In this document: piece by piece, positions 27,305 through 36,197 of the stretch
Layout: the number at the start of each line of letters is the position of its first letter
Numbering within the stretch: the stretch's first letter is position 1
Assembly: GCF_008704425.1 (NCBI RefSeq)
Contig: NZ_CP023696.1
Span: forward strand, 2,156,501-2,220,500
DNA from: Streptomyces fradiae ATCC 10745 = DSM 40063
GTDB lineage: Bacteria > Actinomycetota > Actinomycetes > Streptomycetales > Streptomycetaceae
DNA: 64,000 nt
Direction: 5' to 3'
Notes under the pieces: model-generated
What the model saw: only the letters and a program-made list of their open reading frames with translations
What the model was told of the DNA's origin: nothing
The model's database searches: none
Translations under genes and position numbers: made by a program

Positions 27305-28828
27305 ATGGCCGTCACGGGTCCTCCCGGTCCGGTGATGGACCAGGACGAGGTGGACCGGGCGCTCGCACGCCTCGGCGCCGAGCACAAGGCCGTCGAGGAC
27401 TCGCTGCTCGCGCTGCAGGACCACGCGGGCCGCAGACTCCTCGAGGGCGCCGAGCTGACGGGGACCACGGCGGAGCGCTGGGCCACGACGGAGCGGACGA
27501 TCGCGCTGCTGTGGACGTACTTCGACGTGTACACGGACGCCCTGCGAGCCGCCCGCGAGGTGCGCGCCCGGCACCGCTGGCCGGGGCCCGGAGAACTGGC
27601 CGAGCTGACGGAGCGTCTGCGCGGCGAGAGCGTCGCCGTACCGGGCCCGGCGGATCCCGGGGCGGTGGATCCCGGGGCGGCGGATCCCGGGGCGGCGGAT
27701 CCCGGGGCGGCGGATCCCGGGGCGGTGGGGGCCGGTGCCGTGGGGGCCGGTGCCGCGCTGGAGGGCAGCGCGGTGGGGGTGAGTGCCGCGGCCGGGGCCG
27801 GTGCCGCGGAGTCCGATGTAGCGGGCTCCGGCGGAGCGGGGTCCGGCGGAGCGGGGTCCGGCGTGCCCGGGAATGGCGGGGCCGGGAATGGTGTCGCGGG
27901 GCCCGGGGCCCCGGTGGAGCCGCCTCCGTCCGGTGAGCGGTTCACGCTGGACCGGCTCGTCGCGCGGATCAACGAACTGTACGCGCGCTCCCTGGACGTC
28001 GTCGTCTCGGCGGACGCCGTGTGGTCGGCGCTGCCCGCCCGCATAGACCTCCTGGCGGCGGAGCTGCACCGCACCCGGTCGCTGGCCCGCTCGGTGGGGG
28101 TGCGGCCCGGTGAGCACCCGGCGGGCGACGACCTGGAGGCCATCACACGGGAGCTGGCGGCGCTGCGGGCGCAGGTCGTCAGCGACCCGCTGGCCTTCTG
28201 GCGCCCCGCGCCGCGGAGTTCGGCGCCCGGCGGCGGGCGCCCCGACACCGACCGGTACGACCGGGCGGCGCGGGCGCTGGAGGACGTGCGGCGGGAGATC
28301 GAGGCCGTCCTCCAGGTGCGGCAGGACTCCGAGTCGCGGCTGCTGAGGCTGCGGGACCTGCTGTCGCGGGCCGACCGGACCCTCGCCGAGGCGCGTACCG
28401 CGCGTACCGAGGTGCTGGCGAAGATCGCCGCGTCGGAGGTCCCCGTGGTGAGCGGCCCGCCCACCGCGCTGCACGAACGGCTGGCGGCCGCGGCCGAGTA
28501 CCGGCGGCACGCCCAGTGGCACCGGCTCTCCCCGCTGCTGGACGCCCTGGAGCAGGAGGCCGAGGAGGAGCTGCTGCGGGCCCGCGAGTCGCTGACCGCC
28601 GTCACGGCGCCGCTCGCCGTACGCGCGGAACTGCGCGGGCGGCTCGACGCGTACCGGGCGCGGATGGCCCGGTACGGGCTGGCCGACGACCCCGTGCTGG
28701 CCGAGCGGTACGACGCGGCGCGGCGCCTGCTGTGGAGCGCGCCCTGCGACCTGCGCGCCGCCGAGCAGGCCGTGCTGCGCTACCAGCGGGCGGCGGGCGA
28801 GGTCCTGACGGCCGGGGGGCAGGGGTGA
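27305..28828 (+). CDS. Coiled-coil protein of a PknG-type signalling locus
   Basis: 507 residues; ATG 27305 follows GAGAGGTGAT. Helical N-terminal part (about 1-110, ELTGTTAERWATTERTIALLW), then a low-complexity spacer (about 115-205) built from repeated DPGAA units encoded by a 15-bp DNA repeat at about 27650-27725. A long coiled-coil region (about 210-500) follows, with SDPLAFWRPAP in the middle and heptad-rich segments such as RLRDLLSRADRTLAEAR. No membrane helix is seen. I believe similar proteins precede PknG-like kinase genes in other streptomycetes (perhaps the counterpart of the mycobacterial GlnX sensor), but that is from memory. Confidence 0.7.
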   Translation: MAVTGPPGPVMDQDEVDRALARLGAEHKAVEDSLLALQDHAGRRLLEGAELTGTTAERWATTERTIALLWTYFDVYTDALRAAREVRARHRWPGPGELAELTERLRGESVAVPGPADPGAVDPGAADPGAADPGAADPGAVGAGAVGAGAALEGSAVGVSAAAGAGAAESDVAGSGGAGSGGAGSGVPGNGGAGNGVAGPGAPVEPPPSGERFTLDRLVARINELYARSLDVVVSADAVWSALPARIDLLAAELHRTRSLARSVGVRPGEHPAGDDLEAITRELAALRAQVVSDPLAFWRPAPRSSAPGGGRPDTDRYDRAARALEDVRREIEAVLQVRQDSESRLLRLRDLLSRADRTLAEARTARTEVLAKIAASEVPVVSGPPTALHERLAAAAEYRRHAQWHRLSPLLDALEQEAEEELLRARESLTAVTAPLAVRAELRGRLDAYRARMARYGLADDPVLAERYDAARRLLWSAPCDLRAAEQAVLRYQRAAGEVLTAGGQG

Positions 28829-29377
28829 CGGGTACGGAGGCGGGGCTGGGAGCGGGAGCGGGGCCCGCCTGCCTCCGGCGTGTGCGGGCGAGGGACGCGG
28901 GTCGCGTGGGCGCGGTGTTCGGGCCGGCGCGCGCCCTGCCGGCGCTGGGTGGCCGGGGCGGGGCGGTGCGTACGCTGGAGCCCGTGCCGGAGCCGTCGAG
29001 CCATCCCGCCCCCGCGTCGCATGGCGCGGCCGGACGGGCGCGGCTCCGCCACCGGGGCCCGCGGAAGGCGCTAAAAGGCCGACCTGCACCCGGCCGCCCG
29101 AGAGACCCAGGCGCCCGGCGGGCCGGGCCGGGGCCCGGTGCGCCGCGAACGGCCGTCGGCGGAACTCCCGGGCCAGGCCCCGGACCGGTGGCCCCCGGGG
29201 CATGTGGGCGGCCAGGCCCCGGACCACACGCCGCTCGGCGGCGAACCGGGCGGAGGCGGGCCGCGGGTCGGCCCGGAACGCTCGTACCGGGCGCTCGCCC
29301 GGCTCGCCCGGAGCGGCGAGGAACGGATCGAACCGGCGGAGCGGGCCGACCGCTTCCGCCCCCGGACGTGGGTGTGA
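28825..29377 (+). pseudogene. Remnant of a PknG-like kinase gene
   Basis: A GTG at 28825 overlaps the previous stop (GTGA), as a translationally coupled gene would, but the frame soon loses codon bias and no kinase motif (HRD, DFG, P-loop) appears. The last 80 codons before the phosphatase gene (29138-29377, another frame) are strongly biased and read SYRALARLARSGEERIEPAE and DRFRPRTWV. This resembles the C-terminal end of PknG-type tetratricopeptide kinases as I remember it. The stop is 3 bp before the phosphatase ATG. So the two gene ends seem kept while the body is lost. An assembly collapse is an alternative. Confidence 0.42.
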
Positions 29378-29380
29378 TCG

Positions 29381-31009
29381 ATGTCGAAGACCCATCAGCT
29401 GTCGGCCTGCCCCGGCTGCTCGGAGCCGCTGGAGCCGGGTGACCGTTTCTGCGGGGCGTGCGGATACGCCCTGTCGGCCGTGCCGGAGCCCCCCGTGGAC
29501 CGGCCGACCGTGGCCCTGACCGTCCCACCGCCCCCTCCCCCGCCGCCCGCGCCACCGGCGCCGCCTGCGGTGCGGGCACCCCAGGAGCCGTCCGCACCGC
29601 AGGCGTCCCAGACGGCACCTGAGTCCCCGGCACCGTCAGCGCACCCGGCACCTCCCGCGCATCCCGCGCCCCACGTACCGCTGGCGCCACCCGTCCCCCA
29701 GGAGCCACCCGCCCCCCAGGAGCCGCCCGCCCCGCAGGAGCCGCCCGCCCCGCAGGTGCACGGGACACCGCCCCCGCCCCAGACCCCACCGGCACCCCAA
29801 GGGCCGCCCGCCCCGCAGGCCCCTCCCGCGCCGCCCGCTCCCGCCCCGCAGGGGCCGCCCCCGCCTGCCCAGCCGCCTTCACCGGCTCCGGCCCCGGCCC
29901 CGGCGCCTGGGCCTTCCCCCACCCAGGCGACCACCCCGGCCGCCACCCCCCGGCCCACCCGACACGGAAACCCGCAGGGCGACTACGAGCTCGCCGCGCC
30001 CGACCCGCGGCTCGCCCCGCCCCCGGCCGGAGCCGCCGGGGCGCCGCGGTGCGTGGCCTGCCAGGGCGGGCCGGTCGCGGCTGACGGGCGCTGCCGCGAC
30101 TGCGGGCACCAGCAGCCGCGGGAACGGGACCACATGGAGAGCGAGGTGGAGGCCGCCGTCGCCGCCGTCAGCGACCGGGGCCTTCGGCACCATCGCAACG
30201 AGGACGCGTACGCCGTCTCGACGGCACCGCTCCCCGACGGTTCGGCCGCCGTCGTCGCCGTCGTCTGCGACGGCGTGTCCTCCGCGACCCGTCCGGACGA
30301 CGCCTCCGCCGCGGCGGCCCGCGCCGCCGACGCCTCCCTGCGGGCCGCGCTCCCCCGCGGCACGGAACCCCGGCAGGCGATGCACGACGCCATCGTGGCC
30401 GCCGCCGGCGCCGTCGACGCCCTCGCCGACGAGGCGGCGGGCGGCGTCTCGGGCCCCGACGGACACGTCGGCCACGACGGGCATGGCGGCGGCGATGGGC
30501 ACGGCGGCGCCGACAGGCACCGCCACCGCAACGCCCCCGCCTGCACCGTCGTCGGCGCGGTCGTCGCGCGGGACCTCCTCGTCGTCGGATGGGTCGGCGA
30601 CAGCCGCGCGTACTGGGTTCCCGACGACCGTTCCGCCCCGGCCGCCCGGCTCACCGAGGACGACTCGTGGGCCGCGCAGATGGTCGCGGCGGGCCTGATG
30701 GACGAGGCGCAGGCGTACGCGGACGAGCGCGCCCACGCCATCACCGGCTGGCTCGGCGCCGACGCGTACGAGGTGGAGCCGCACACGGCCGTGTTCCGGC
30801 CGGACCGCCCCGGTGTGGTCGTGGTCTGCACGGACGGCCTGTGGAACTACGCCGAGGCCGCCGGCGACATGGCGCGCGTCCTGCCGGTGGACGCCGCCGA
30901 GCGGCCCCTGCACGGTGCGCGCGTCCTCGTCGGGCACGCCCTCGACGGCGGCGGCCACGACAACGTGACGGTCGCGCTGGTCCCGTTCCCCGGGCCGCGC
31001 GCCTCCTGA
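29381..31009 (+). CDS. PP2C-family Ser/Thr protein phosphatase with zinc ribbons
   Basis: Removes phosphate from Ser/Thr of proteins, acting opposite a kinase. The 542 residues start with a zinc ribbon (CPGCSEPLEPGDRFCGACG, 9-27), then a Pro-rich spacer (about 45-195, PAPQEPP repeats) and a second ribbon (CVACQGG...CRDCG, about 225-245). The PP2C domain is at about 255-540, with RHHRNEDAYAV, VVCDGVSSAT, VGWVGDSRAYW and GGGHDNVTVALV, which are the metal-binding motifs. A His/Gly-rich insertion (about 360-390, HVGHDGHGGGDGHGG) sits between motifs. It is followed by the FHA gene; the expected kinase is missing upstream. Confidence 0.92.
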   Translation: MSKTHQLSACPGCSEPLEPGDRFCGACGYALSAVPEPPVDRPTVALTVPPPPPPPPAPPAPPAVRAPQEPSAPQASQTAPESPAPSAHPAPPAHPAPHVPLAPPVPQEPPAPQEPPAPQEPPAPQVHGTPPPPQTPPAPQGPPAPQAPPAPPAPAPQGPPPPAQPPSPAPAPAPAPGPSPTQATTPAATPRPTRHGNPQGDYELAAPDPRLAPPPAGAAGAPRCVACQGGPVAADGRCRDCGHQQPRERDHMESEVEAAVAAVSDRGLRHHRNEDAYAVSTAPLPDGSAAVVAVVCDGVSSATRPDDASAAAARAADASLRAALPRGTEPRQAMHDAIVAAAGAVDALADEAAGGVSGPDGHVGHDGHGGGDGHGGADRHRHRNAPACTVVGAVVARDLLVVGWVGDSRAYWVPDDRSAPAARLTEDDSWAAQMVAAGLMDEAQAYADERAHAITGWLGADAYEVEPHTAVFRPDRPGVVVVCTDGLWNYAEAAGDMARVLPVDAAERPLHGARVLVGHALDGGGHDNVTVALVPFPGPRAS

Positions 31010-31286
31010 CACGCCCGGCGGGCGGGCCGCGACAGGGGGCGCGGGGCTGCTCCGGCGGCCCCCTCCACGAGCCCGGATGAGGCGAACCTCCTTTCGAAGG
31101 GGGTCGACGAGGCCGGTGGGGCGGCGGGTACTGTGCGACTGCGGTCCAGGCCGCGGGCGCGGCCGGCAGGGCGCCCCCGGGCCGGGCCGCCAAGGCGGTC
31201 CGTCCGGTCAGGGCGGGCCCGGAGCACAGGAAGAAGCCGTGACGACGGTCGCAGGGGCGGCCGGCGAGGAGAGGGGAAGGGCCGAG

Positions 31287-33332
31287 ATGCCGACCTGCCC
31301 GAACGGACACCAGTCGGGCACCGCCGACTGGTGCGAGGTCTGCGGCCACCGCATGGCCGCCGGGGCGGGCGCGCCTACGGGTGCCGTGCCGCCGCCTCCG
31401 CCCCCGCCGCCCGCCACCGGGTACGGCCACCCGCGGCCCGCGGGTGGCGACCCGAACGCCACGCGGCAGGCCGAGGTGTGCCCGCAGTGCCGTACGCCCC
31501 GCGAGCCGGGCGCGGCGTTCTGCGAGGAGTGCCGGTGGGACTTCCTGAGCGGCAAGGCCACGTCGTACACGCCGATCGCCCCGCCGCCGCCCCCGTCGGA
31601 AACCGGCGGCGGGCTCAACCTGCCGCCCGGCTTCACCTCGGCGCCACGGCCTGCGGACCCGTACGCGTCCCAGGGCCCCCGCCCGTCCCCGGAGGACCGC
31701 CCGGCGGATCCGCCGCGGCCCGCGCCCGGTCCGGAGGGGCCCGGCTTCGCCGCGCGTCCCGGCCAGGACGCCCCGCCGTTCGCCGCGCCGCGCCAGGACG
31801 GCCCGGTGGACTCCGGCCAGGGCGCCCCGCCCTTCGCCCGCGACGGCGCCGCCGGGCCGGGCCCGGACACCGGCACGCCCGCCCCCGGCGCCCCGGCCGC
31901 GCCCGGCGCCCCCTTCGCTCCGGCCCCCGCCCCCGGGTACGGCCCCGGCTCGGCGCCCAGCGGCCCCTCGCTCGACGGCCCCTCGTTCGGCGGCAACCGG
32001 CCCGCCGGGCCGGGCAGCACCCCGCCCGCGGGCACCCCGACGGGCGGCGTCGCGACCGGCCCCGGCATGGACGGCACGGGCCCCGCGTCCGACGGCGCCC
32101 CGCGCTTCGACGACACGCCGCGCCCCTCCGGCGCCCCGCCCTTCGGCACCCCGCGTCCCGGTGATGACGGGCCCGTCGGCACACCCGGTCGCGCGCCGTC
32201 CGCCGGTCCTTCGGGCCCCGGCGGCCCGGCGGGTCCGGCCTTCGGCCCCGGCCCCGTCCCCGGTACAGCGCCCGGCCCCGTCCCCGGCGCGGACCCCGCC
32301 TCTCGGCAGGGCCCGCCGGCCAACCCCACCGGTACCGGCAACCCCTTCGGCGCCGGCGGCACACCCACGCCGGGCGGCCCCGCCGCGCCCGCCGCGCCCA
32401 GCGGACCCGGCGGCCCCGGCCCGAACACACCGGCCGGCCCCGACGCGCCCGCGCAGCAGGGGCCGCTCGGTGCGGCGCTGCCGCAGGGGCTCCGGCGGCG
32501 GCGCGCTGCCGGGGAGGACGACTGGCTGCTCACGCCGCCGTCCACCGCGCAGCCGCAACAGGGGACGCCCCCGCGGGGCCCCGCGCCGCAGGGCCCCGCG
32601 CCGCAGGGCCCGCCTCCGCACATCCAGCAGCCCCCGCTGGGCCGGGCCCCGCAGCCGCCCCAGGGCCAGGCGCCCGCCGATCAGCCGCCGCACGCCGCCC
32701 CGCCGCACGCCGCACCCCAGGCCACCCCGCCCCAGGCCGCCCCGCCGCAGGTCCCCACCCCACCGACCCACACCACCCCGCCCCACTCCCCCGCCCCGCC
32801 TCCGCAGGGCCTCCCGCACCCCCAGAGCCCACCGCCCCACGACCCGCAACAGCCCCAGGCACCCCACGACTGGCCGCAGCCCCCGCACGGGGCACAGGGG
32901 CAGCAGCCCCCGCGGACGGCGGCGCCCACGGGGTGGACGGTCGTCGTGCGCCCCGACCGGGACTACTTCGCGGCGATGATGCGCCGCAGCGGCCCCGAGG
33001 CGGCAGCCCTCAGCCTGCCCGCCCACGCCACCGAGCGGCGGATGCCGCTGACCGGGCAGCAGGTGACGGTGGGCCGCCGCCGCCAGTCCACGGGCGAGTC
33101 CCCGGACATCGACCTGTCGGTGCCGCCGGAGGACCCGGGCGTGTCGCACCAGCACGCGGTGTTCGTCCGGCAGCCCGACGGATCATGGGCGGTGATGGAC
33201 CAGAACTCCACCAACGGCACCACCCTGAACGGCGCCGACGAGCCGATCCGTCCCTACGCGCCCGTACCGCTGCAGGACGGCGACCGGGTCCACGTGGGCG
33301 CCTGGACGACGCTCACCGTCGTACGGGGCTGA
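31287..33332 (+). CDS. FHA-domain protein with zinc ribbons and a long Pro-rich linker
   Basis: FHA domains bind phosphothreonine, so this protein is a likely adaptor for the neighbouring phosphatase and an absent kinase. From ATG 31287 (GAGGAGAGGGGAAGG upstream) it has 681 residues: two zinc ribbons (CPNGHQSGTADWCEVCG near the start; CPQCRTPREPGAAFCEEC about 70-90), a Gly/Pro linker of about 440 residues, and a C-terminal FHA domain (about 590-680) with VTVGRRRQST, GVSHQHAVF and NSTNGTTLNG. An alternative GTG start at 31239 would add 16 residues. The linker makes its length variable between strains. Confidence 0.88.
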   Translation: MPTCPNGHQSGTADWCEVCGHRMAAGAGAPTGAVPPPPPPPPATGYGHPRPAGGDPNATRQAEVCPQCRTPREPGAAFCEECRWDFLSGKATSYTPIAPPPPPSETGGGLNLPPGFTSAPRPADPYASQGPRPSPEDRPADPPRPAPGPEGPGFAARPGQDAPPFAAPRQDGPVDSGQGAPPFARDGAAGPGPDTGTPAPGAPAAPGAPFAPAPAPGYGPGSAPSGPSLDGPSFGGNRPAGPGSTPPAGTPTGGVATGPGMDGTGPASDGAPRFDDTPRPSGAPPFGTPRPGDDGPVGTPGRAPSAGPSGPGGPAGPAFGPGPVPGTAPGPVPGADPASRQGPPANPTGTGNPFGAGGTPTPGGPAAPAAPSGPGGPGPNTPAGPDAPAQQGPLGAALPQGLRRRRAAGEDDWLLTPPSTAQPQQGTPPRGPAPQGPAPQGPPPHIQQPPLGRAPQPPQGQAPADQPPHAAPPHAAPQATPPQAAPPQVPTPPTHTTPPHSPAPPPQGLPHPQSPPPHDPQQPQAPHDWPQPPHGAQGQQPPRTAAPTGWTVVVRPDRDYFAAMMRRSGPEAAALSLPAHATERRMPLTGQQVTVGRRRQSTGESPDIDLSVPPEDPGVSHQHAVFVRQPDGSWAVMDQNSTNGTTLNGADEPIRPYAPVPLQDGDRVHVGAWTTLTVVRG

Positions 33333-33339
33333 CCGCACC

Positions 33340-33370
33340 GGCCGCCCCGCCACCACCCGGCAGGGCGGCC
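33340..33370. terminator. Inverted repeat between convergent FHA and methyltransferase genes
   Basis: GGCCGCCC (33340-33347) and GGGCGGCC (33363-33370) flank a 15-base loop, 7 bp after the FHA stop. It could serve both strands; there is no T-run. Confidence 0.45.
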
Positions 33371-33429
33371 ACCCCCAGCCCCACACCCCCGGCCCCGGCC
33401 CCGGCCGCCCCGGCCGGGGAGCAGTCCCC

Positions 33430-34464
33430 CTACCCGATCCCCAACCGCCCCTCTCCCCCCACCTCCCAGACGTACGGCCCCTCGGGGTCGTCGAGCCAGG
33501 CCCACTGCCGGCCGTCGCGCACGGTCACGCCGTACCGCTCGCGGGCGGGGCGCCCCTCGCGCTGCCACAGGGCGTACGCCTCGTACGGGTCGAGCGCGCC
33601 CGACGCCAGGGTCAGCAGGAACCGGAACAGTTCGCTCTCCAGCGCGCCCCTCGGCAGCCCGCCCGTGCGCGGCTCCGGCGGCGCGGGCAGGGAGCCGCGC
33701 ACCGGGATGAAGTAGGCGGACGTGTGCAGGAAGCGGCCCTCCGCGTGCCGGGCGTCCTCGACGCGCAGCCGCAGGACGCCCGTGGACAGCGGCGTGACGA
33801 CGACGGCGCCCGGCCGGCACTGGGCGAGCCACGCTCCGGGCACGGACGGCACGGCGCAGGTGGCGATGATCCGGTCGAAGGGCGCCCGGTCGGGGCAGCC
33901 CCGCGCGCCGTCGCCGGTGACGACGGCCGGGTGGTAGCCGGCCTCGTGGAGGCGGGCGCGGGCCGCGTCGGTGACGTCCGGGTCGATGTCCACGGTCGTG
34001 ACGCGCGTGTCGCCCAGGCGGTGGGAGAGCAGGGCCGCGTTGTACCCGGTCCCCGCGCCGATCTCCAGCGCGGTGTCGCCGTCCCGTACGTCGAGGGCGT
34101 GCAGCATGTCCGCCATGAGGGACGGCTGGCTGGCGGTGGAGACCAGTTCGCCGCCGCGCAGCAGGGTGCCCAGCGGCCGGTCCTCGTAGGCGCCGTCCAG
34201 CCAGCGCCGCCGCGCCTCCGGTGCGGGGTCGTCGCGCCCCAGCCGTTCGTACCCGCCGTAGGTGCCGACGTGGTAGTAGGGGACGAACAGGTGCCGGGGC
34301 ACGTCCGCGAAGGCCGCCCGCCAGGCCGGGTCGGGCAGCGCGCCCTCGGCGTCGAGCCCGGCCACGAGCCGCCGCCGCGCCCTGCCGGCGGCCTCGGCGA
34401 ACGGGTCGTCCTGCGACGGATTCCGGGGCGGGTCCTGCCGCTCCCGCGAGACACCTTCACCCAT
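33430..34464 (-). CDS. Protein-L-isoaspartate O-methyltransferase-like SAM methyltransferase
   Basis: 344 residues from the ATG complementary to 34462-34464. The Rossmann methyltransferase core is clear: VSTASQPSLMADMLHAL, the SAM loop LEIGAGTGYNAALLS, the acidic VTTVDIDPDV, and later FDRIIATCAVPSVP. This pattern is that of the PCMT family, which repairs isoaspartyl residues. Actinobacteria also use long PCMT-like proteins with a C-terminal extension of unknown role, and this one has about 120 extra residues (ending YVWEVGGEGRLGIG). It is convergent with the FHA gene; the IS element lies in its upstream region, 149 bp from the start. Confidence 0.85.
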   Translation of the reverse strand: MGEGVSRERQDPPRNPSQDDPFAEAAGRARRRLVAGLDAEGALPDPAWRAAFADVPRHLFVPYYHVGTYGGYERLGRDDPAPEARRRWLDGAYEDRPLGTLLRGGELVSTASQPSLMADMLHALDVRDGDTALEIGAGTGYNAALLSHRLGDTRVTTVDIDPDVTDAARARLHEAGYHPAVVTGDGARGCPDRAPFDRIIATCAVPSVPGAWLAQCRPGAVVVTPLSTGVLRLRVEDARHAEGRFLHTSAYFIPVRGSLPAPPEPRTGGLPRGALESELFRFLLTLASGALDPYEAYALWQREGRPARERYGVTVRDGRQWAWLDDPEGPYVWEVGGEGRLGIG

Positions 34465-34612
34465 ATGTCCACTATCACCCCTTCCGTGTCGCCACGAAGG
34501 ACGCGGCGGACCGGGAAGCCGGCGGAAGACCGGTGGAAGACCGGCGGAAGCCCGGGGAACACCAGGGCGGGCCGGGACGGAGCGGAGGCAGGGCACCGGA
34601 GGAAGGCCGGGT

Positions 34613-34618
34613 CCTAGG
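34613..34618. repeat. Target-site duplication, left copy (CCTAGG)
   Basis: CCTAGG flanks the IS481-family element on both sides (other copy 35691-35696). It matches the NCTAGN target preference known for IS481. The complementary TAG inside it (34614-34616) is the stop codon of the transposase. Confidence 0.75.
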
Positions 34619-35567
34619 TGTATTGCCCTGTGAGGTTGGGGACGCGGCTGGCGGGTGGTTTGCCTGCGAGCGCGGTGTGTCCGCGGTGGTGATTGTAGGT
34701 ATGCAGCCAGTCGGGGAAGGCATCGCGTCGTTCCTGCTCTGAGCGGTAGGGGCGGGCGTAGGCCCATTCGTCGAGCAGGGTGCGGTTGAAGCGTTCGACC
34801 TTGCCGTTGGTCTGGGGCCGGTAGGGCCGGGTTCGCTTGTGGGTGATCCCGGCCGCCGCCAGCGCGTCGCGCCAGGCGTGGGATCTGTAGCACGAGCCGT
34901 TGTCGGTCAGGACCCGCTGCACCGTGATCCCGCATGAGGCGAAGTAGGCGTGGGCCCGCTGCCAGAAGGTGGTGGCGGTCTCCCTCTTCTCGTCGGCCAG
35001 GATCTCGCTGTAGGCGAGACGGGAGTGGTCGTCGACGGCGGTGTGGATGTAGCTGTAGCCGACGCCGGACTTCGTCTTGCGGCCGGCTTGGCGGCCGAGG
35101 GTCTTGTGGCCGCCGCCGTCGGGGATGTTGCCGAGTTTCTTGATGTCGACGTGCACGAGTTCGCCGGGCCGGTCGCGTTCGTAGCGTCGTATGACACGGC
35201 CGGTGGCCCGGTCCAGGGAGGTCAGGCGGGCCAGCCCGAAGCGGGTCAGCACGCGGTGGACCGTGGAGGGCACCAGGTCCAGGAGGTGGGCGATGCGGGC
35301 CGGCCCCCACCGGCGGATGAGGCGGACCTTGATGATCCGGCGTTCGGTGCGGGTCGGGGTCCGGCGCGGGCTTGCGTGCGGACGGGAGGAACGGTCGCCC
35401 ATCCCGGCCTCGCCCATGGCCCGGTAGCGGGCAGCCCATCGATGGGCGGTGGTGGGTGAGACCTGGAAACGTTCGGCGGCCCGCCGAAGCGGCCAGCCGT
35501 CCTTGACCACGCAGCGGGCCAGGCGCAGCCGTCCGGTCTCGGTCAGGGGTGCATTACGGTGGGGCAC
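34614..35567 (-). CDS. IS481-family transposase
   Basis: DDE recombinase of 317 residues from GTG (complement of 35565-35567). The N-terminal helix-turn-helix region reads LTETGRLRLARCVV and RRAAERFQVSPTTAHRW, followed by the SSRPHASP linker typical of IS481. The catalytic core shows VHVDIKKLGNI (first Asp), TDNGSCYRS (second Asp) and KTRPYRPQTNGKVERFNRTL style sequence here as RTRPYRPQTNGKVERFNR (Glu). All three acidic residues are intact, so it may be active. The stop TAG is supplied by the target duplication CCTAGG outside the inverted repeat. Confidence 0.93.
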   Translation of the reverse strand: MPHRNAPLTETGRLRLARCVVKDGWPLRRAAERFQVSPTTAHRWAARYRAMGEAGMGDRSSRPHASPRRTPTRTERRIIKVRLIRRWGPARIAHLLDLVPSTVHRVLTRFGLARLTSLDRATGRVIRRYERDRPGELVHVDIKKLGNIPDGGGHKTLGRQAGRKTKSGVGYSYIHTAVDDHSRLAYSEILADEKRETATTFWQRAHAYFASCGITVQRVLTDNGSCYRSHAWRDALAAAGITHKRTRPYRPQTNGKVERFNRTLLDEWAYARPYRSEQERRDAFPDWLHTYNHHRGHTALAGKPPASRVPNLTGQYT

Positions 35568-35690
35568 GAGGGCCTTTCTGGTCGCCGGTGCAGATGTCGC
35601 AATCCACACCAGGCCAGAAGGCCCTCACCCATTTCAAGATCCCTCAGCCGAGACCTGCATCACCCGTCCACAACCTCCCGGGACAGAACA
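34619..35690 (-). mobile_element. IS481-family insertion sequence, about 1.07 kb, intact
   Basis: One transposase gene bounded by imperfect terminal inverted repeats: left TGTATTGCCCTGTGAGGTTG (from 34619) and right, read inward, TGTTCTGTCCCGGGAGGTTG (from 35690). Including the flanking CCTAGG, 26 of 32 positions match. The CCTAGG duplication on both sides suggests a fairly recent insertion into the space between the methyltransferase and globin genes, without breaking either frame. Confidence 0.85.
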
Positions 35691-35696
35691 CCTAGG
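35691..35696. repeat. Target-site duplication, right copy (CCTAGG)
   Basis: Second copy of the CCTAGG flank of the IS481-family element, directly after the right inverted repeat. Confidence 0.75.
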
Positions 35697-35735
35697 GCCC
35701 GGGTCCTCCGCCGCCGTGTCTGAGACGATGGACGG

Positions 35736-36140
35736 GTGAATGAGATTCCGCGCGGCACTCTCCAGGAGCAGACGTTCTACGAGCAGGTGGGCGGCGAGCA
35801 GACGTTCCGGCGGCTCGTCCACCGCTTCTACCAGGGCGTCGCCGAGGACCCGCTGCTGCGGCCGATGTACCCGGAGGAGGATCTGGGCCCGGCCGAGGAG
35901 CGGCTCGCGCTGTTCCTGATGCAGTACTGGGGCGGCCCCCGTACGTACAGCGACCGCCGCGGCCATCCCCGGCTGCGGATGCGGCACGCCCCGTTCGTGG
36001 TGGACCGGGCGGCGCACGACGCGTGGCTGAGGCACATGCGGGTCGCCGTGGAGGAGCTCGGGCTGTCCGAGGAGCACGAGCGGCAGCTGTGGGACTACAT
36101 GACGTACGCGGCGGCGTCGATGGTCAACACCGCCGGCTGA
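35736..36140 (+). CDS. glbO: Group II truncated haemoglobin
   Basis: Haem protein of 134 residues in the two-over-two globin fold, linked in actinobacteria to oxygen or NO/peroxide chemistry. [20 protein letters not shown] opens the fold; [20 protein letters not shown] carries the group II YWGGP element, and RMRHAPFVV provides the proximal His (F8) region. Trp in QLWDYM fits the conserved G8 position. GTG 35736 is chosen as the first start. The IS481 insertion lies 39 bp upstream of it and may have replaced or displaced its promoter. Confidence 0.93.
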   Translation: MNEIPRGTLQEQTFYEQVGGEQTFRRLVHRFYQGVAEDPLLRPMYPEEDLGPAEERLALFLMQYWGGPRTYSDRRGHPRLRMRHAPFVVDRAAHDAWLRHMRVAVEELGLSEEHERQLWDYMTYAAASMVNTAG

Positions 36141-36197
36141 GACCTCGCGCGGCCTCGGGGCCGGTCCCCGGCCTCAGGACCGGCCTCAGGACCGGCC

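Noticed and set aside
28825..29442. A 205-codon gene overlapping the phosphatase start
   Set aside because: Codon bias fades after about 75 codons and the frame crosses into the phosphatase gene; treated as a remnant.
34465..35735. IS481 disrupting a gene
   Set aside because: Joining the flanks at CCTAGG gives intergenic sequence between complete methyltransferase and globin genes.
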